Shown here: piece after piece, positions 44,592-54,195 of the stretch
Layout: each line of letters opens with the position of its first letter
Position numbering within the stretch: the stretch's first letter is position 1
Assembly (NCBI GenBank): GCA_013362805.1
Contig: JABFVL010000014.1
Span: forward strand, 1-64,000
Direction of reading: 5' to 3'
From: Mycobacteriales bacterium
GTDB taxonomy: Bacteria > Actinomycetota > Actinomycetes > Mycobacteriales > QHCE01
DNA: 64,000 nucleotides
The notes under the pieces: generated by a model
The model's input: only the letters and a program-made list of their open reading frames with translations
What the model was told of the DNA's origin: nothing
The model's database searches: none
Program-made: the position numbers and the translations under genes

Positions 44592-45631
44592 GGGCGCTCC
44601 CAGAACGCTGGCCCGATGGCCTCAATGTAGTCGGACTTAGAGACGAAGAAACCTTCGTCATCCACAGTGATGGGCAGCTGCGGCAACGGACGAGTGGCCG
44701 GTCCGAAGATGGGCTTGCACCCCTCCAACACATCGAACTGCGATTGGTGACACGGGCACAGCAACTTTTGCGTCTGCTGTTCGTACAAACTCGCCGGGCA
44801 TCCAGCGTGTGTGCAGATCTTCGAGTAGGCGTAGAACGGGCCGTAGTTGAAGTCGCTCTGACCTTTGCGTGGCACCGCTTTCTTGGCATCGGCTGGACGC
44901 AAATGCACGAGCAAGGTGGGGCTGTCCGCGTAATGGTTTGTGGTGCCGCCGGGAATTCCGGGGAACACGGTTTCGATACCGCCAGCTGAGACATCGTCCG
45001 GGCGAATCGGCGAACCGTCTAGCCGCACCAAACGGGTGCCCTTCGAGAAGCCGGTGTCAAAAAGTTCGCCCCGTGGTTTCTTGATGAGCGCGCCGAGTGG
45101 AACAACAGCCATCGCGCCAACTGGCAATAGACCCACCGCTAGTGCGCCCTTGAGAAGCGGCCGTCGGGTGATCCCGGTTTCTTCAGCCATGTTTTCAAGC
45201 GTGGCGACAGTGAGTTGTTGCTCATCTTCAGCTGAGGCTCCACCATGATGAGCCTGGATTGAGGTCTCCTTGGGGAGCAATTTCTTCGCCCAGGTGATGA
45301 CAGCTCCACCAATACCGAATAGCGCGAGCCCCATACAGGTACCCAACAATGGTGTAAACCATTTGTCGGTTTCTCCGTCGAGTTCGTACTTCCAATCCCA
45401 CCAGCCGTAAATGACGACAAATGCGGTGGCGGCGACACCAGTGGTGAGCAGCATCAAAGCGATGACTCGCTCAATCCGCTTCTCGCGCTTGCCTTTGGGC
45501 TCGCTGGGATCAAACCGTGGCTCATAGTAGGCGATTTCCACGCCATCGCGACGAGCGCCTTCGCGAACCAAGTCGAATCGCGTGACGTCTTCGGCGTCTA
45601 GGTCCAACGGTTTTCCGTGTGTCTCACTCAT
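44588..45631 (-). CDS. qcrA: Rieske iron-sulfur subunit of the bc1 complex
   Basis: The 347-residue protein has three N-terminal membrane helices (about 57-80, 97-120 and 165-185), a feature of actinobacterial QcrA. The C-terminal Rieske domain carries the 2Fe-2S ligands in CTHAGC and [19 protein letters not shown] follows, near the hinge with cytochrome c1. It overlaps qcrC upstream and qcrB downstream by four bases each, so all three subunits should be made in balance. Confidence 0.96.
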   Translation of the reverse strand: MSETHGKPLDLDAEDVTRFDLVREGARRDGVEIAYYEPRFDPSEPKGKREKRIERVIALMLLTTGVAATAFVVIYGWWDWKYELDGETDKWFTPLLGTCMGLALFGIGGAVITWAKKLLPKETSIQAHHGGASAEDEQQLTVATLENMAEETGITRRPLLKGALAVGLLPVGAMAVVPLGALIKKPRGELFDTGFSKGTRLVRLDGSPIRPDDVSAGGIETVFPGIPGGTTNHYADSPTLLVHLRPADAKKAVPRKGQSDFNYGPFYAYSKICTHAGCPASLYEQQTQKLLCPCHQSQFDVLEGCKPIFGPATRPLPQLPITVDDEGFFVSKSDYIEAIGPAFWERP

Positions 45632-46419
45632 GATTTACCCGCAATCCAGAGCGCGGCAAACATGCATGCCACAATTCCGACCAAGAAAGCGACCAAGCCC
45701 TCGGGCACGGGACCGGTGCGGCCGATGCCGAGACCACCTGGGTCTTTGCTTTCCTTCATCGACTGGACGTACGCGATGATGTCTTTCTTTTCCTGCGGGG
45801 TGAGTTGGTTGTCACCAAAAACAGGCATGTTTTGTGGGCCAGTCAGCATCGCCGCGTAAAGCTGGCGGTCGGTGGTCTCCTTCAGGGTAGGTGCGAACTT
45901 TCCAGAAGAAAGAGCTCCGCCGTTAGAGGAGAACGCGTGGCATGCGGCGCAGTTCGTGCGGAAAAGCACACCGCCAGCGGACATGTCGCCCTCGCGCAGG
46001 TCGCCATTGGGGATTTCCGGCCCGCCGCCAAGTGACTGGATGTACATAGCCAGCTGCGTTGTCTCGTCAGAGTCGTAGACCGGAGGCTTACGCTGAGCTT
46101 GAGCTTCTTGCCGCGCCATCGGCATACGCCCGGTGCTGACTTGAAACTCCACCGCTGCCGCGCCTACACCTATCAGGCTTGGACCACGATCGGTCACGCC
46201 CTCGGCGTTGCGACCATGGCAGCTAATGCAGCCCTCACTGTATAGCTTTTGACCTTCGCGCACATATGTCGCCTCGTCAGCAGCGGTGTTAACGCCGTCT
46301 TTAGCGGTCGAGGTTGGCGAGAAGGCGGCATAGAGCCCACCCAATGCGCCCAGTGCCAGCAGCAGCACAACGGCTCTGCGGAACCGCTCGCCCATCTTGG
46401 CGAAGACGGATGATTTCAT
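45628..46419 (-). CDS. qcrC: diheme cytochrome c subunit of the bc1 complex
   Basis: The 263-residue protein is the actinobacterial cytochrome cc subunit, which replaces cytochrome c1 plus soluble cytochrome c. Two heme attachment motifs are present, CISCH and CAACH. An N-terminal helix acts as signal anchor (VLLLALGALGGLYAAF) and a C-terminal helix (LVAFLVGIVACMFAALWIAG) anchors it in the membrane. The second heme domain passes electrons straight to CtaC. It lies 57 bases after ctaE; a small hairpin sits in that gap. Confidence 0.96.
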   Translation of the reverse strand: MKSSVFAKMGERFRRAVVLLLALGALGGLYAAFSPTSTAKDGVNTAADEATYVREGQKLYSEGCISCHGRNAEGVTDRGPSLIGVGAAAVEFQVSTGRMPMARQEAQAQRKPPVYDSDETTQLAMYIQSLGGGPEIPNGDLREGDMSAGGVLFRTNCAACHAFSSNGGALSSGKFAPTLKETTDRQLYAAMLTGPQNMPVFGDNQLTPQEKKDIIAYVQSMKESKDPGGLGIGRTGPVPEGLVAFLVGIVACMFAALWIAGKS

Positions 46420-46476
46420 CGGATCACCTATCGGATTACGAAACGGAAGACCCCCGCAGGTGCGGGGTTAAGACGA

Positions 46477-47097
46477 TTACTGAATGAGGTAGATCGTGGC
46501 GAATAGCCCGATCCAGACAATGTCGACGAAGTGCCAGTAGTAGGAAACAACAATTGCACTTGTGGCCTGGGCTGGAGTGAATCGGCCCATGGTTGACCGC
46601 GCCATCATCAACAAGAAGGCGACAAGGCCGCCAATGACGTGCAAACCGTGGAAGCCCGTGGTCAAGTAAAAGACCGAGCCATATCCATCGGAATTGAGCT
46701 TCACACCATCGTGCACCAAGTTGCGGTATTCGTTCGCCTGACCCAATACGAAGATCAACCCCATGATGAAGGTGATGGCGAACCACCGGCGCAGACCCTG
46801 CACGTTGCCTTTCTCTGCCTCAAAAACACCAAACTGGCAGGTGACAGAGGAGAGCACCAAAATGATGGTGAACGTGAGGGCATAGGGCAGGTCGAGGTGT
46901 TCGGTCTGAGTTTCCCATAGTTCCGGACTTACCGAACGGATGGAGAAATACATCGCGAACAAAGCCGCGAAGAACATCAACTCACTGGAAAGCCAGACGA
47001 TGGTGCCGACGCTCACCATGTTCGGTCGAGTAAGGGAATGCACTCGAGACCGGTCGTAAGGTTGCATCGCGTCGGCGGTTGAGGTCGCTGTCGTCAC
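46477..47097 (-). CDS. ctaE: cytochrome c oxidase subunit III
   Basis: The 206-residue membrane protein is subunit III of the aa3 oxidase. Typical segments are [37 protein letters not shown] and [19 protein letters not shown]. The open frame reaches 47283 but the first 62 codons overlap the divergent ctaG-like gene and lack similarity, so GTG at 47097 is chosen. It begins the ctaE-qcrC-qcrA-qcrB transcript. ctaC and ctaF are about 2 kb away on the same strand. Confidence 0.93.
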   Translation of the reverse strand: MTTATSTADAMQPYDRSRVHSLTRPNMVSVGTIVWLSSELMFFAALFAMYFSIRSVSPELWETQTEHLDLPYALTFTIILVLSSVTCQFGVFEAEKGNVQGLRRWFAITFIMGLIFVLGQANEYRNLVHDGVKLNSDGYGSVFYLTTGFHGLHVIGGLVAFLLMMARSTMGRFTPAQATSAIVVSYYWHFVDIVWIGLFATIYLIQ

Positions 47098-47233
47098 GGG
47101 AGCATTATGGACCTCATAGTGCGCTCTAGCTGCGCCGGGTCCGGTGTGTCGTCCGCTAGTGCAAGTTAGCCACGGCAAAGGGCGCGAATCACCGGAAAAT
47201 GCGAGCGGACTTGTCAGGGTAAGCTCGCTGTTC

Positions 47234-48112
47234 GTGCCCGCGTTTACCCCCGCCACGCTTTTTACTGCGGCTTCAGTCGACAACTGGCTGACACTTGCGC
47301 TGATAGTAGCGGGTGGACTCTACCTATACGGAGTTCACAAACTACGCGTTCGTGGTGATAGCTGGCCAATATCGCGCACGATCTTGTTTGTCGTAGCCGG
47401 ACTTGGCACCGTGGCGATCGCCACTATTTCCGGTCTCGGTTCGTATGACGAAGTCTCGTTCGCGGCGCACATGATGCAACACATGCTGCTAGCCATGGTG
47501 GCCCCCATTTTTCTAGCACTCGGCGCACCAGTCACGCTGGCGCTTCGCACATTGCCGACACGTCCACGTGGCTGGTTGCTTTCGCTCGTGCATTCGCGAT
47601 TCGCGCGAGTGCTCGCGTTTCCGCTTGTCGCGTTCGCTCTTTTCATCGCGAATCCATACGTATTGTATTTCTCGGATCTCTACCAACTGACCTTGGAGAA
47701 TCGGCTAGCCCACGAATGGATGCACGCGCATTTCATCATGGTTGGCTGCTTGTTCTTCTGGCCATTGATCGGAATCGACCCGTTGCCTGGTCGTTGGCCC
47801 TACCCCGCCCGGGCGCTTTTGATGTTCTTGTCCATGCCCATTCATGCGGTACTCGGACTCACCATCATGCAGAGCGACCAATTGCTTGCCGAATCCCACT
47901 ATCAGGCACTCGTGGCTACCGGTGATTACAGCTGGCTCGATCCCGCGCAACAGCAACAGATCGGCGGCGGCTTGCTGTGGGCATCCGGTGACATCATCAG
48001 CCTGCTGATGCTGGCCGCGCTAATTACCCAATGGATTCGCGCTTCAGAGCGGGAAGCCGCCCGAATTGATCGACAGCTGGACCGCGAGGAAGCCGCTCTT
48101 AGCGGCACATAA
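47234..48112 (+). CDS. cytochrome c oxidase assembly protein, CtaG/caa3-type
   Basis: The roughly 292-residue membrane protein has about seven helices and the conserved segments [20 protein letters not shown] and [20 protein letters not shown], whose histidines may bind copper for the oxidase. The frame is open from 47144, but GTG at 47234 is the likely start. A -10-like TAAGCT (47220-47225) would place transcription start at or beside that GTG, so a leaderless mRNA is possible. It is divergent from ctaE, as is usual for this gene pair. Confidence 0.86.
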   Translation: MPAFTPATLFTAASVDNWLTLALIVAGGLYLYGVHKLRVRGDSWPISRTILFVVAGLGTVAIATISGLGSYDEVSFAAHMMQHMLLAMVAPIFLALGAPVTLALRTLPTRPRGWLLSLVHSRFARVLAFPLVAFALFIANPYVLYFSDLYQLTLENRLAHEWMHAHFIMVGCLFFWPLIGIDPLPGRWPYPARALLMFLSMPIHAVLGLTIMQSDQLLAESHYQALVATGDYSWLDPAQQQQIGGGLLWASGDIISLLMLAALITQWIRASEREAARIDRQLDREEAALSGT

Positions 48113-48153
48113 AGCACCTGGCGCCCCTTCGGCTTTGCGCTACGATCGGCGAC

Positions 48154-48570
48154 ATGTCTGCGTACTCTCGTCGCTCCGCTGATTTCACCGTGTTGGTGTA
48201 CAGCGATGATCCCAACACCCGGCAAAAACTTCAGCTCGCGATCGGCCGCCGTCCGGCACCAGATGTCGGCACCGTCGACTACTTGGAGTGTTCGACGATT
48301 GAGGAGGCTGTAGCCGCTGTAGACGCCGGAAAAGTAGATTTGCTGCTGCTCGACGGGGAAGCGCAACCCACCGGCGGCATGGGCATCTCACGGCAGCTAA
48401 AGAACGAAATCGAGAACTGCCCACCCACCTGTGTAGTGGTGGCCCGAAGCATGGACCGTTGGCTTGCCGCGTGGTCTCAGGCCGATGCGACACTGTCACA
48501 CCCCTTGGATCCCATTAATGCCTCAGGTGTGGTCGCTGACCTGCTCCGCGCCCGGATGCCAGTCACATAG
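48154..48570 (+). CDS. orphan receiver-domain protein with degenerate active site
   Basis: The 138-residue protein is a CheY-like receiver with no output domain. The acidic pair Asp18-Asp19 and the phospho-acceptor Asp67 (LLLLDGEA) are kept, but the usual Thr/Ser is Ala97 and the conserved Lys before Pro is His116 (LSHPLDP). Normal phosphorylation switching is therefore doubtful. Related orphan receivers occur near ctaE/ctaG in other actinobacteria. It starts 41 bases after ctaG in the same direction and ends before a strong bidirectional terminator. Confidence 0.8.
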   Translation: MSAYSRRSADFTVLVYSDDPNTRQKLQLAIGRRPAPDVGTVDYLECSTIEEAVAAVDAGKVDLLLLDGEAQPTGGMGISRQLKNEIENCPPTCVVVARSMDRWLAAWSQADATLSHPLDPINASGVVADLLRARMPVT

Positions 48571-48590
48571 TTTTATCGGCGAACGCCAAT

Positions 48591-48636
48591 AAAAATGGGC
48601 TGAACCCACCGTTTGGCGTGGGTTCAGCCCATTTTT
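48591..48636. terminator. bidirectional Rho-independent terminator
   Basis: A perfect 19-bp stem (48591-48609 with 48618-48636) and an 8-base loop end in five A and five T residues, so it works on both strands. It separates the plus-strand receiver gene from minus-strand ctaF. Confidence 0.93.
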
Positions 48637-48673
48637 ACATGTAGATCCTGATTGGCGACATGTTTGTCGCCCT

Positions 48674-49096
48674 CTAGTGGTGCTCGACCCGACTGCCGGT
48701 GTAGTACTCGAAGAGCAGACCCGCGGTCGCGGCCAACACAGCCAAACCGCCGGTAATGATGAGCCAGGGAGCCCAGAAAGCCACACCCAGCCCGGTGATC
48801 GAGGCGGCAGCCGCCACACCCAGTGGCCAGTAACTGCCGGGGCTGAAAAAGCCAAGTTCTCCGGCGCCTTCGTGAATTTCGCCATCCGCCCGGTCTTCGG
48901 GGCGGGGCTCAATCCGTCGCGCAATGAAGACGAAGTACATGCCGCACATGGCACATAGCAAGCCGGAGAGGATAAGGGCTGTTGTGCCTACCCAGTCGGC
49001 TCCTTCATCACTGTTGTCTGTCCAGATGTAATACACAGCGGCAGTGATGAATAGGAAGACCGCGACGAGGTTGAAGATCCGGGATTCAGACTTCAT
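48674..49096 (-). CDS. ctaF: cytochrome c oxidase subunit IV
   Basis: The 140-residue protein is the actinobacterial-type subunit IV, with about four membrane helices. ESRIFNLVAVFLFITAAVYY and FSPGSYWPLGVAAAASITG are typical. The C-terminus ends EYYTGSRVEHH. It starts 23 bases after ctaC, where in many actinobacteria ctaD (subunit I) would lie. The catalytic subunit must be encoded elsewhere. Confidence 0.93.
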   Translation of the reverse strand: MKSESRIFNLVAVFLFITAAVYYIWTDNSDEGADWVGTTALILSGLLCAMCGMYFVFIARRIEPRPEDRADGEIHEGAGELGFFSPGSYWPLGVAAAASITGLGVAFWAPWLIITGGLAVLAATAGLLFEYYTGSRVEHH

Positions 49097-49119
49097 TTTT
49101 CTTTTGCTCCCGCTGGTGG

Positions 49120-50025
49120 TTAGCTTGCGCTGCGCTTAGTGCGCTCTGGGTTAAACGGCTCAGTGGTCGTGGCGTGGCCAGGTTGACCAATCGCTTCGAG
49201 CGCTTCTGACATCGAGAGCCCTTGAGAACGACTTTCCAGATATCTCTGGTAATCCGCCCAGCTAACCGCCCGCAATTCAAAGTTCATGTTGGCGTGGTAG
49301 GTGCCGCAGAGCTCGGCGCAACGACCAACATATGCGCCTTCACGCTCAATGGTGATCTGGAACGAGTTTGGGTGACCCGGGATAACGTCTCGCTTAAATA
49401 GGAGATCAGGAACCCAGAAGGAGTGGATAACGTCCTCGGAAATCTCGTCAAAGCGAATCGTTTTGTCCGTGGGAAGGACCAAAATCGGAATCTCATCGGT
49501 AGAACCGAGTGTGCTGATCTCTTCGCCATCGGCACCCTTGGTGTCGGGATATTCAAAGCGCCAGTTCCATTTGAAAGCCACCACTGTGACAGTCACATCT
49601 GGATTCTTGGTTTCTTTGTCGACATAGGTTTGTGCGATCGCCGTGTAGTAGAACAAAACGGAGATAATGAAGAAAGGCACCGCCGAGTACAAAATCTCGA
49701 TGGGCATGTTGTAACGCGTCTGTGGTGGAAGTTCCTCACCACGCTTGCGATAGGCACCGATGCACCAAAAGATTAGACCCCATACGAAAACACCCACGAC
49801 AAGCGCGGCCACAACAGACCAGGTCCAAAGCTGACGCATTTCTTCAGCTTGTGGGGTGATGCCCCGTGGCCAACCAAAGCGAAGGCTATCTTCCACGTCG
49901 CAACCAGTGAGCATGAGGCTGGCGGCGGCCGCGAGGGCCCCAAGGCGTAGATAGCGACGCTTGCTGTTGGCGCGAACTCTAGTGTCAGGCGCGTTCGAAG
50001 TATCAGCTTTGTGCGATGAGATCAC
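49120..50025 (-). CDS. ctaC: cytochrome c oxidase subunit II
   Basis: The 301-residue subunit carries the dinuclear CuA centre that accepts electrons from QcrC. It begins with a signal ending in LTGC, so it is a lipoprotein matured by LspA. Two membrane helices follow (about 72-92 and 115-132). The CuA ligands are visible: SFWVPDLLFKRD and CAELCGTYHANM. It is followed by ctaF on the same strand and faces the divergent desulfurase-like gene. No ctaD lies next to it. Confidence 0.96.
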   Translation of the reverse strand: MISSHKADTSNAPDTRVRANSKRRYLRLGALAAAASLMLTGCDVEDSLRFGWPRGITPQAEEMRQLWTWSVVAALVVGVFVWGLIFWCIGAYRKRGEELPPQTRYNMPIEILYSAVPFFIISVLFYYTAIAQTYVDKETKNPDVTVTVVAFKWNWRFEYPDTKGADGEEISTLGSTDEIPILVLPTDKTIRFDEISEDVIHSFWVPDLLFKRDVIPGHPNSFQITIEREGAYVGRCAELCGTYHANMNFELRAVSWADYQRYLESRSQGLSMSEALEAIGQPGHATTTEPFNPERTKRSAS

Positions 50026-50175
50026 GGCGGAAGACTACTCGACTGCGCTTGTTGGACCGGCCTGGGGGCGGGCGTGTTGCGACGACAGCTGTGCTGGTGT
50101 CCGGCATTACCGGCATGTACCCAACATGTCGCTTAGCTCCGGCACCCATCGTGCTTATGGTGGCAGGATCGAGAT

Positions 50176-51276
50176 GTGATTAGAACGTACTTTGACGCCG
50201 CAACAGCGGCTCCGCTCCACCCGGCCGCGCGACAAGCCTATGCGGCCGCGATGGAAGGCTGGGCCGATCCAGCTCGGCTCTATAGCGAAGCGCGGCAGGC
50301 CGCACAACTTGTTGACGCGGCCCGAGCGGTAGTCGCCGAAGTTCTTGATATCGCTCCTGAGGGCGTGTTCTTCACGCCCAGCGGCACTGCTGCCGCACAC
50401 ATGGCAATCCTTGGCACCGCAACCGCGCGACCTCATCATGGCGCATCGGTTATTCACTCCGCGGTGGAACATTCGGCGGTGATTCAAGCGGCCGAGCACC
50501 TTGGAAGCGCGAGAAGTGTGCCAGTGAGTCCGACTGGCGTAGTCGATGTTCCACACTTCATCCAAGCGCTGCGGTCCCCAGATGTGGTGCTGGCCGCATT
50601 GATGTCGGCGAATCATGAAGTCGGAACGGTGCAGCCAATTGTCGACGTCGCAGCGGCCTGCGAGTCGGCGAATGTTCCGCTCTATGTGGATGCTTCGGTC
50701 AGTCTTGGACACATGGACATCGCACCGGTGTGGTCATTGTTGACCGGCAGCGCTCGAAAATGGGGTGGCCCCACTGGTGTGGGAGTTTTGGCGGTCAAAC
50801 CACACGTCCGGTGGCGTTCCCCATGGCCTGGCGACGCGGTAGAGACCGGGCTTAACATTCCCTCTATCGTTGCTGCCGCTGCCGCACTTCGAGCCGTGCA
50901 TGCGGATAAAGAACAGCGCTCCGCTCGACTGCATGCGCTCATCAACCGCATCCGCGCGCAAGTGCCGACACTGTTGAATGATGTCGAAGTGGTGGGCGAA
51001 CCACACGAGCGAGCACCTCACATCGTGACGTTTTCGTGCCTATACGTCGATGGGGAATCGCTCGTGCACGAACTCAACAAGCGAGGCTTCGCGGTGTCAT
51101 CGGGCTCAGCATGCGTTGCTTCCACTTTGGAGCCTTCTCATGTGCTGGCCGCGATGGGTGCCCTCACTCATGGCAACCTTCGGATCTCGTTGCATGAGGG
51201 CAACACAGCCGAAGATGTGGAACGTTTCTTGGCTGTGCTGCCCGAGGTAGTACACGCTCAGCGCGGCGCCGTATGA
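50176..51276 (+). CDS. cysteine desulfurase-like aminotransferase (class V)
   Basis: The 366-residue PLP enzyme has the NifS/IscS layout: His99 (VEHSAV) stacks on PLP, Asp172 pairs with the pyridine nitrogen, and Lys195 (GSARKWGG) forms the Schiff base. Cys313 lies in SSGSACVAST. The residue before the lysine is Arg rather than the common His. It would release sulfur from cysteine for Fe-S clusters or thiolation. It may serve the ErpA-like and NadA proteins nearby, but this link is inference. The start is GTG with AGGATCGAG upstream. It ends directly against the convergent GT2 gene. Confidence 0.85.
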   Translation: MIRTYFDAATAAPLHPAARQAYAAAMEGWADPARLYSEARQAAQLVDAARAVVAEVLDIAPEGVFFTPSGTAAAHMAILGTATARPHHGASVIHSAVEHSAVIQAAEHLGSARSVPVSPTGVVDVPHFIQALRSPDVVLAALMSANHEVGTVQPIVDVAAACESANVPLYVDASVSLGHMDIAPVWSLLTGSARKWGGPTGVGVLAVKPHVRWRSPWPGDAVETGLNIPSIVAAAAALRAVHADKEQRSARLHALINRIRAQVPTLLNDVEVVGEPHERAPHIVTFSCLYVDGESLVHELNKRGFAVSSGSACVASTLEPSHVLAAMGALTHGNLRISLHEGNTAEDVERFLAVLPEVVHAQRGAV

Positions 51277-52506
51277 CTACTTTTCCACCAGTTCAGGTTG
51301 CGGAGCGGTGGTCTTTGTGTGTGCGCCTCGCAACGTCAGCAGGGATGCGAAAAAACCGCTGAACATGACGACGACGCCCAATGCGATAGCAGTCGCGCTG
51401 GGCACTACTGTCCGGATCGTGGCGCGCGGGTCCAGGTCACCAAAACTGGCATCACTCCACTTTGTGACCGCGACGGCTGTACCGATAGCACCCGCGATTA
51501 TCAAAGTGAGTCCAACGGCAACACAGACCTCAAGGTTTAGCACTTTCGTCCACTTGGCGAGGCGCTTTTCGGGTGTCAGACCTTCGGTGCGGCCATACAG
51601 TTTGGCGCAGCCACCGAATAGGAACAGTTGGGTTCCTACGAGCAAGGCGAGCTGGGCATATACCAGCGCGCTGATGTCCAGCCGCACATTCGCAAATGAG
51701 ACAGGGCCAAAGGACAACGCGACGGTGCCGATGAGACCGATGAGGCCCAGAATGAGACCTGGCAGCACCAATGTTTGACGGGGCGCGAAAACGAGAAGGA
51801 ACCTCAGGTGACGCCAACCATCGCGCCAGGTGCGCAGATGCGGTGGCCGGGACCGCCCATCTGGGGACAGAGTGGTGGGAACTTCCACGAGGTCATAGTT
51901 CGCCAATGAGGCGCGCACTACCAGTTCGGAGGCGAATTCCATACCTGGCATGCACAGGTCGAGTTCGCGAATTCTATCCCGGTTGAACCCGCGGATTCCG
52001 CAGTGGAAGTCGCGCACATTGTTGAGCTTGAACAGTCGACGCCCTATCCAGGACAGCACGGGATTTCCTAGATAGCGATGGAGTGGCGGCATAGCGCCAG
52101 GAGCAATTCCACCTTTGAACCTGTTACCCATCACTACGTCATGCCCTTGACGTAGTTTTTCCACGAATGGGCCTAGGTTGCCGACGTCATAGCTGTCGTC
52201 AGCATCAGCCATGATGATGTATTTGCCGCGGGCGCGTTCGATTCCGTTGAGGAGCGCTCCGCCATAGCCTCGGATGGGGGCGTGCACAACTCGGGCACCA
52301 GCGGCGGTGGCCAGTTGTTGGGTGCCGTCGGTGGATCCGTTGTCCGAAACGAGCACTTCCCCATCTACGCCAAGCTCGGCGAGAGACTTGAGTGCTTTCC
52401 GCACGCATATTTCGATCGTTTCGGCTTCGTTGAGCGCCGGCATCAGAACGGTTAGTTCGCAGCTGGGCGAGTCGTCCGTGACGGATTCCATCAACTGGTT
52501 AGGCAC
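51277..52506 (-). CDS. membrane GT2 glycosyltransferase
   Basis: The 409-residue protein has an N-terminal GT-A domain (LTVLMPALNEAETI, DNGSTDGT and the metal-binding DADDSYD) and a C-terminal set of about four helices from residue 245. This layout matches polyprenyl-phosphate mannose or glucose synthases and related envelope enzymes. It overlaps the upstream polytopic protein by eight bases; a second ATG five codons later would remove the overlap. The pair probably makes and uses a lipid-linked sugar for wall or protein glycosylation. Confidence 0.82.
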   Translation of the reverse strand: MPNQLMESVTDDSPSCELTVLMPALNEAETIEICVRKALKSLAELGVDGEVLVSDNGSTDGTQQLATAAGARVVHAPIRGYGGALLNGIERARGKYIIMADADDSYDVGNLGPFVEKLRQGHDVVMGNRFKGGIAPGAMPPLHRYLGNPVLSWIGRRLFKLNNVRDFHCGIRGFNRDRIRELDLCMPGMEFASELVVRASLANYDLVEVPTTLSPDGRSRPPHLRTWRDGWRHLRFLLVFAPRQTLVLPGLILGLIGLIGTVALSFGPVSFANVRLDISALVYAQLALLVGTQLFLFGGCAKLYGRTEGLTPEKRLAKWTKVLNLEVCVAVGLTLIIAGAIGTAVAVTKWSDASFGDLDPRATIRTVVPSATAIALGVVVMFSGFFASLLTLRGAHTKTTAPQPELVEK

Positions 52507-54139
52507 TGAGCTTCTCCGTGGTTTTGCGTGCCGGCGCCACCGGCTGCTGAGGGTCGTTAGTGGGCGGGGCCGCGAATATGTTTCGCAAAGCTAGGTACGC
52601 CAGAGCGGCACCCGGGGGAATGAGCACCAGTATGGGCGCTCCGTACCGAATATCAAATTGGGAGGTAGCAATCGCTCCAACAAGCAAAGCGAACGCACTG
52701 AATCCAAGAAGCAGCGCGTCCCCACGGAGCCGCCACGCTCCCCCTTTGCGGGGTTTCACGAATGGCAGCGCTGCGATCAACAACAAGCCGAGGAAAAGCA
52801 GTGGACCGGGGGTAACGCCAACTCCACCATACTTGTTCAAGAATGTGGCTTTTTTACTGAACCAGCCTTCGGGTATTTCCCCTGGCCAGGCCCCTGAGTA
52901 TCCGGTGAGTTTACCGCCGGGCCCCGGCACGTTCTCGTGTAGATGCGAGTCTTGGACGGGTCGTGGCGTGCAGCTGGGGTCGGAAATTTTCGCCGGGAAG
53001 CGCCACATCATTGGGCAGGTGGTGCCTTTGGGCTCTTCATGATGAATGTAGAAACTGGGGGAAAAGTACGCCCAGGTTTCGGTGGCGACGAGTTTCGCGA
53101 AATCGCCCGGTTGTTGACTAACGACTTTGCCGACGAAAGTGTACGAGTCTTTGCGGGTGACGCCGGTCTTCTTGTCGTTAATGGGGCTGTTGTGACTCCA
53201 TACGTAGAAGTCGACTTCGTAGGCGTAGGGCTCGTCGGCTCGCTGGCACAGTTTACGTTCGGCCGCGTTGAGTTTGAGTTCGGAACAGTCGGCGATGGAC
53301 ATAACCCGGCCGTACATCCACCGGTCTTGCCAGGTAGAGAAGCTGTATTGACCGTTGTAGTGGTTGAACCACATGAGATAGCCGATGAGCGGTAGTCCAG
53401 CTGCGGCGGCGAGCGCAAAGATTGGCTTCCAGCCAACTCGACGGATCAGCACATATAGGCCGATGAGGGCTACTAGCGGTAGGCCCACGGTGCGAGTCAC
53501 GAGAGCCGCGGCGAAGAAAAGACCGCCGACGATGGCGAACTTGACTGACAGTTTGTCTTCCCACATCACGGCGAGATATCCACCGAGCAGCAGGAAAATG
53601 AACAGAGTATCGGCAAGAAGGTAGTGCTCGAGCACGAGAGCGTAAGCGTCGAGCACGATGGGCGCCGCCGCCAGCACGGCAAGCCAGCGCGGGCCACCTT
53701 TGCGCAGGATGAACGCGTAGAGCGCGATTCCACAGGCTAGACCCAGGATTTGCTGAGTGATCACGATGGGCCAGATGGATCCGGTCCATTGCCACATGTT
53801 CAGCAGCAGCGAATAACCGTATGGGCGGATCGCGGAGGGTTGCATTTTGCCCGCGAAAACGAAGTAGCCTTCGGTGTCCGAGAAATAGAATGCCGACCGA
53901 TACGTGATGTCGATCAGGACGCGAAGTGCGACGCCGACCGCTAGAACGATCGCCATCGCCATGTGCACCTTGGCGAGCTTGCCGACCTTAGTCAGCCAAG
54001 AAGGCGTTGACACGGAATCAGATTCCACCGTTTTCGCGCTTTTCTCGCGAATCGGCTGAGGACTCTCATCTACGAGCTGAGCAGCCTTTTTGCCCGTTTT
54101 GGGAGTATTTTCTGCCGCGCTGGGACTAGGTTCAGGCAC
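52499..54139 (-). CDS. polytopic GT-C-like glycosyltransferase
   Basis: The 546-residue protein has a hydrophilic N-terminal tail of about 55 residues, then roughly 10-11 membrane helices with an extracytoplasmic loop near 275-420. The first loop contains FSDTEGYFVF, with acidic residues placed as in GT-C transferases that use polyprenyl-phosphate sugars. The large loop holds several cysteines (KLCQRADEP, TTCPMMW, SCTPRP) that may form disulfides. It overlaps the GT2 gene, whose product could supply its lipid-linked donor. Acceptor and sugar are unknown. Confidence 0.68.
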   Translation of the reverse strand: MPEPSPSAAENTPKTGKKAAQLVDESPQPIREKSAKTVESDSVSTPSWLTKVGKLAKVHMAMAIVLAVGVALRVLIDITYRSAFYFSDTEGYFVFAGKMQPSAIRPYGYSLLLNMWQWTGSIWPIVITQQILGLACGIALYAFILRKGGPRWLAVLAAAPIVLDAYALVLEHYLLADTLFIFLLLGGYLAVMWEDKLSVKFAIVGGLFFAAALVTRTVGLPLVALIGLYVLIRRVGWKPIFALAAAAGLPLIGYLMWFNHYNGQYSFSTWQDRWMYGRVMSIADCSELKLNAAERKLCQRADEPYAYEVDFYVWSHNSPINDKKTGVTRKDSYTFVGKVVSQQPGDFAKLVATETWAYFSPSFYIHHEEPKGTTCPMMWRFPAKISDPSCTPRPVQDSHLHENVPGPGGKLTGYSGAWPGEIPEGWFSKKATFLNKYGGVGVTPGPLLFLGLLLIAALPFVKPRKGGAWRLRGDALLLGFSAFALLVGAIATSQFDIRYGAPILVLIPPGAALAYLALRNIFAAPPTNDPQQPVAPARKTTEKLSA

Positions 54140-54195
54140 CGACTGAATCTAACAGTGCGGCCCCAACGGCCAACCGGGCGCCCAGCGACAAAGCT

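Noticed and set aside
47098-47283. N-terminal extension of ctaE
   Set aside because: It overlaps the divergent ctaG-like gene and has no oxidase subunit III features.
50133-50161. Possible promoter (TTAGCT, TATGGT) for the desulfurase-like gene
   Set aside because: The -35 match is weak and no further support exists, so it is not listed as a feature.
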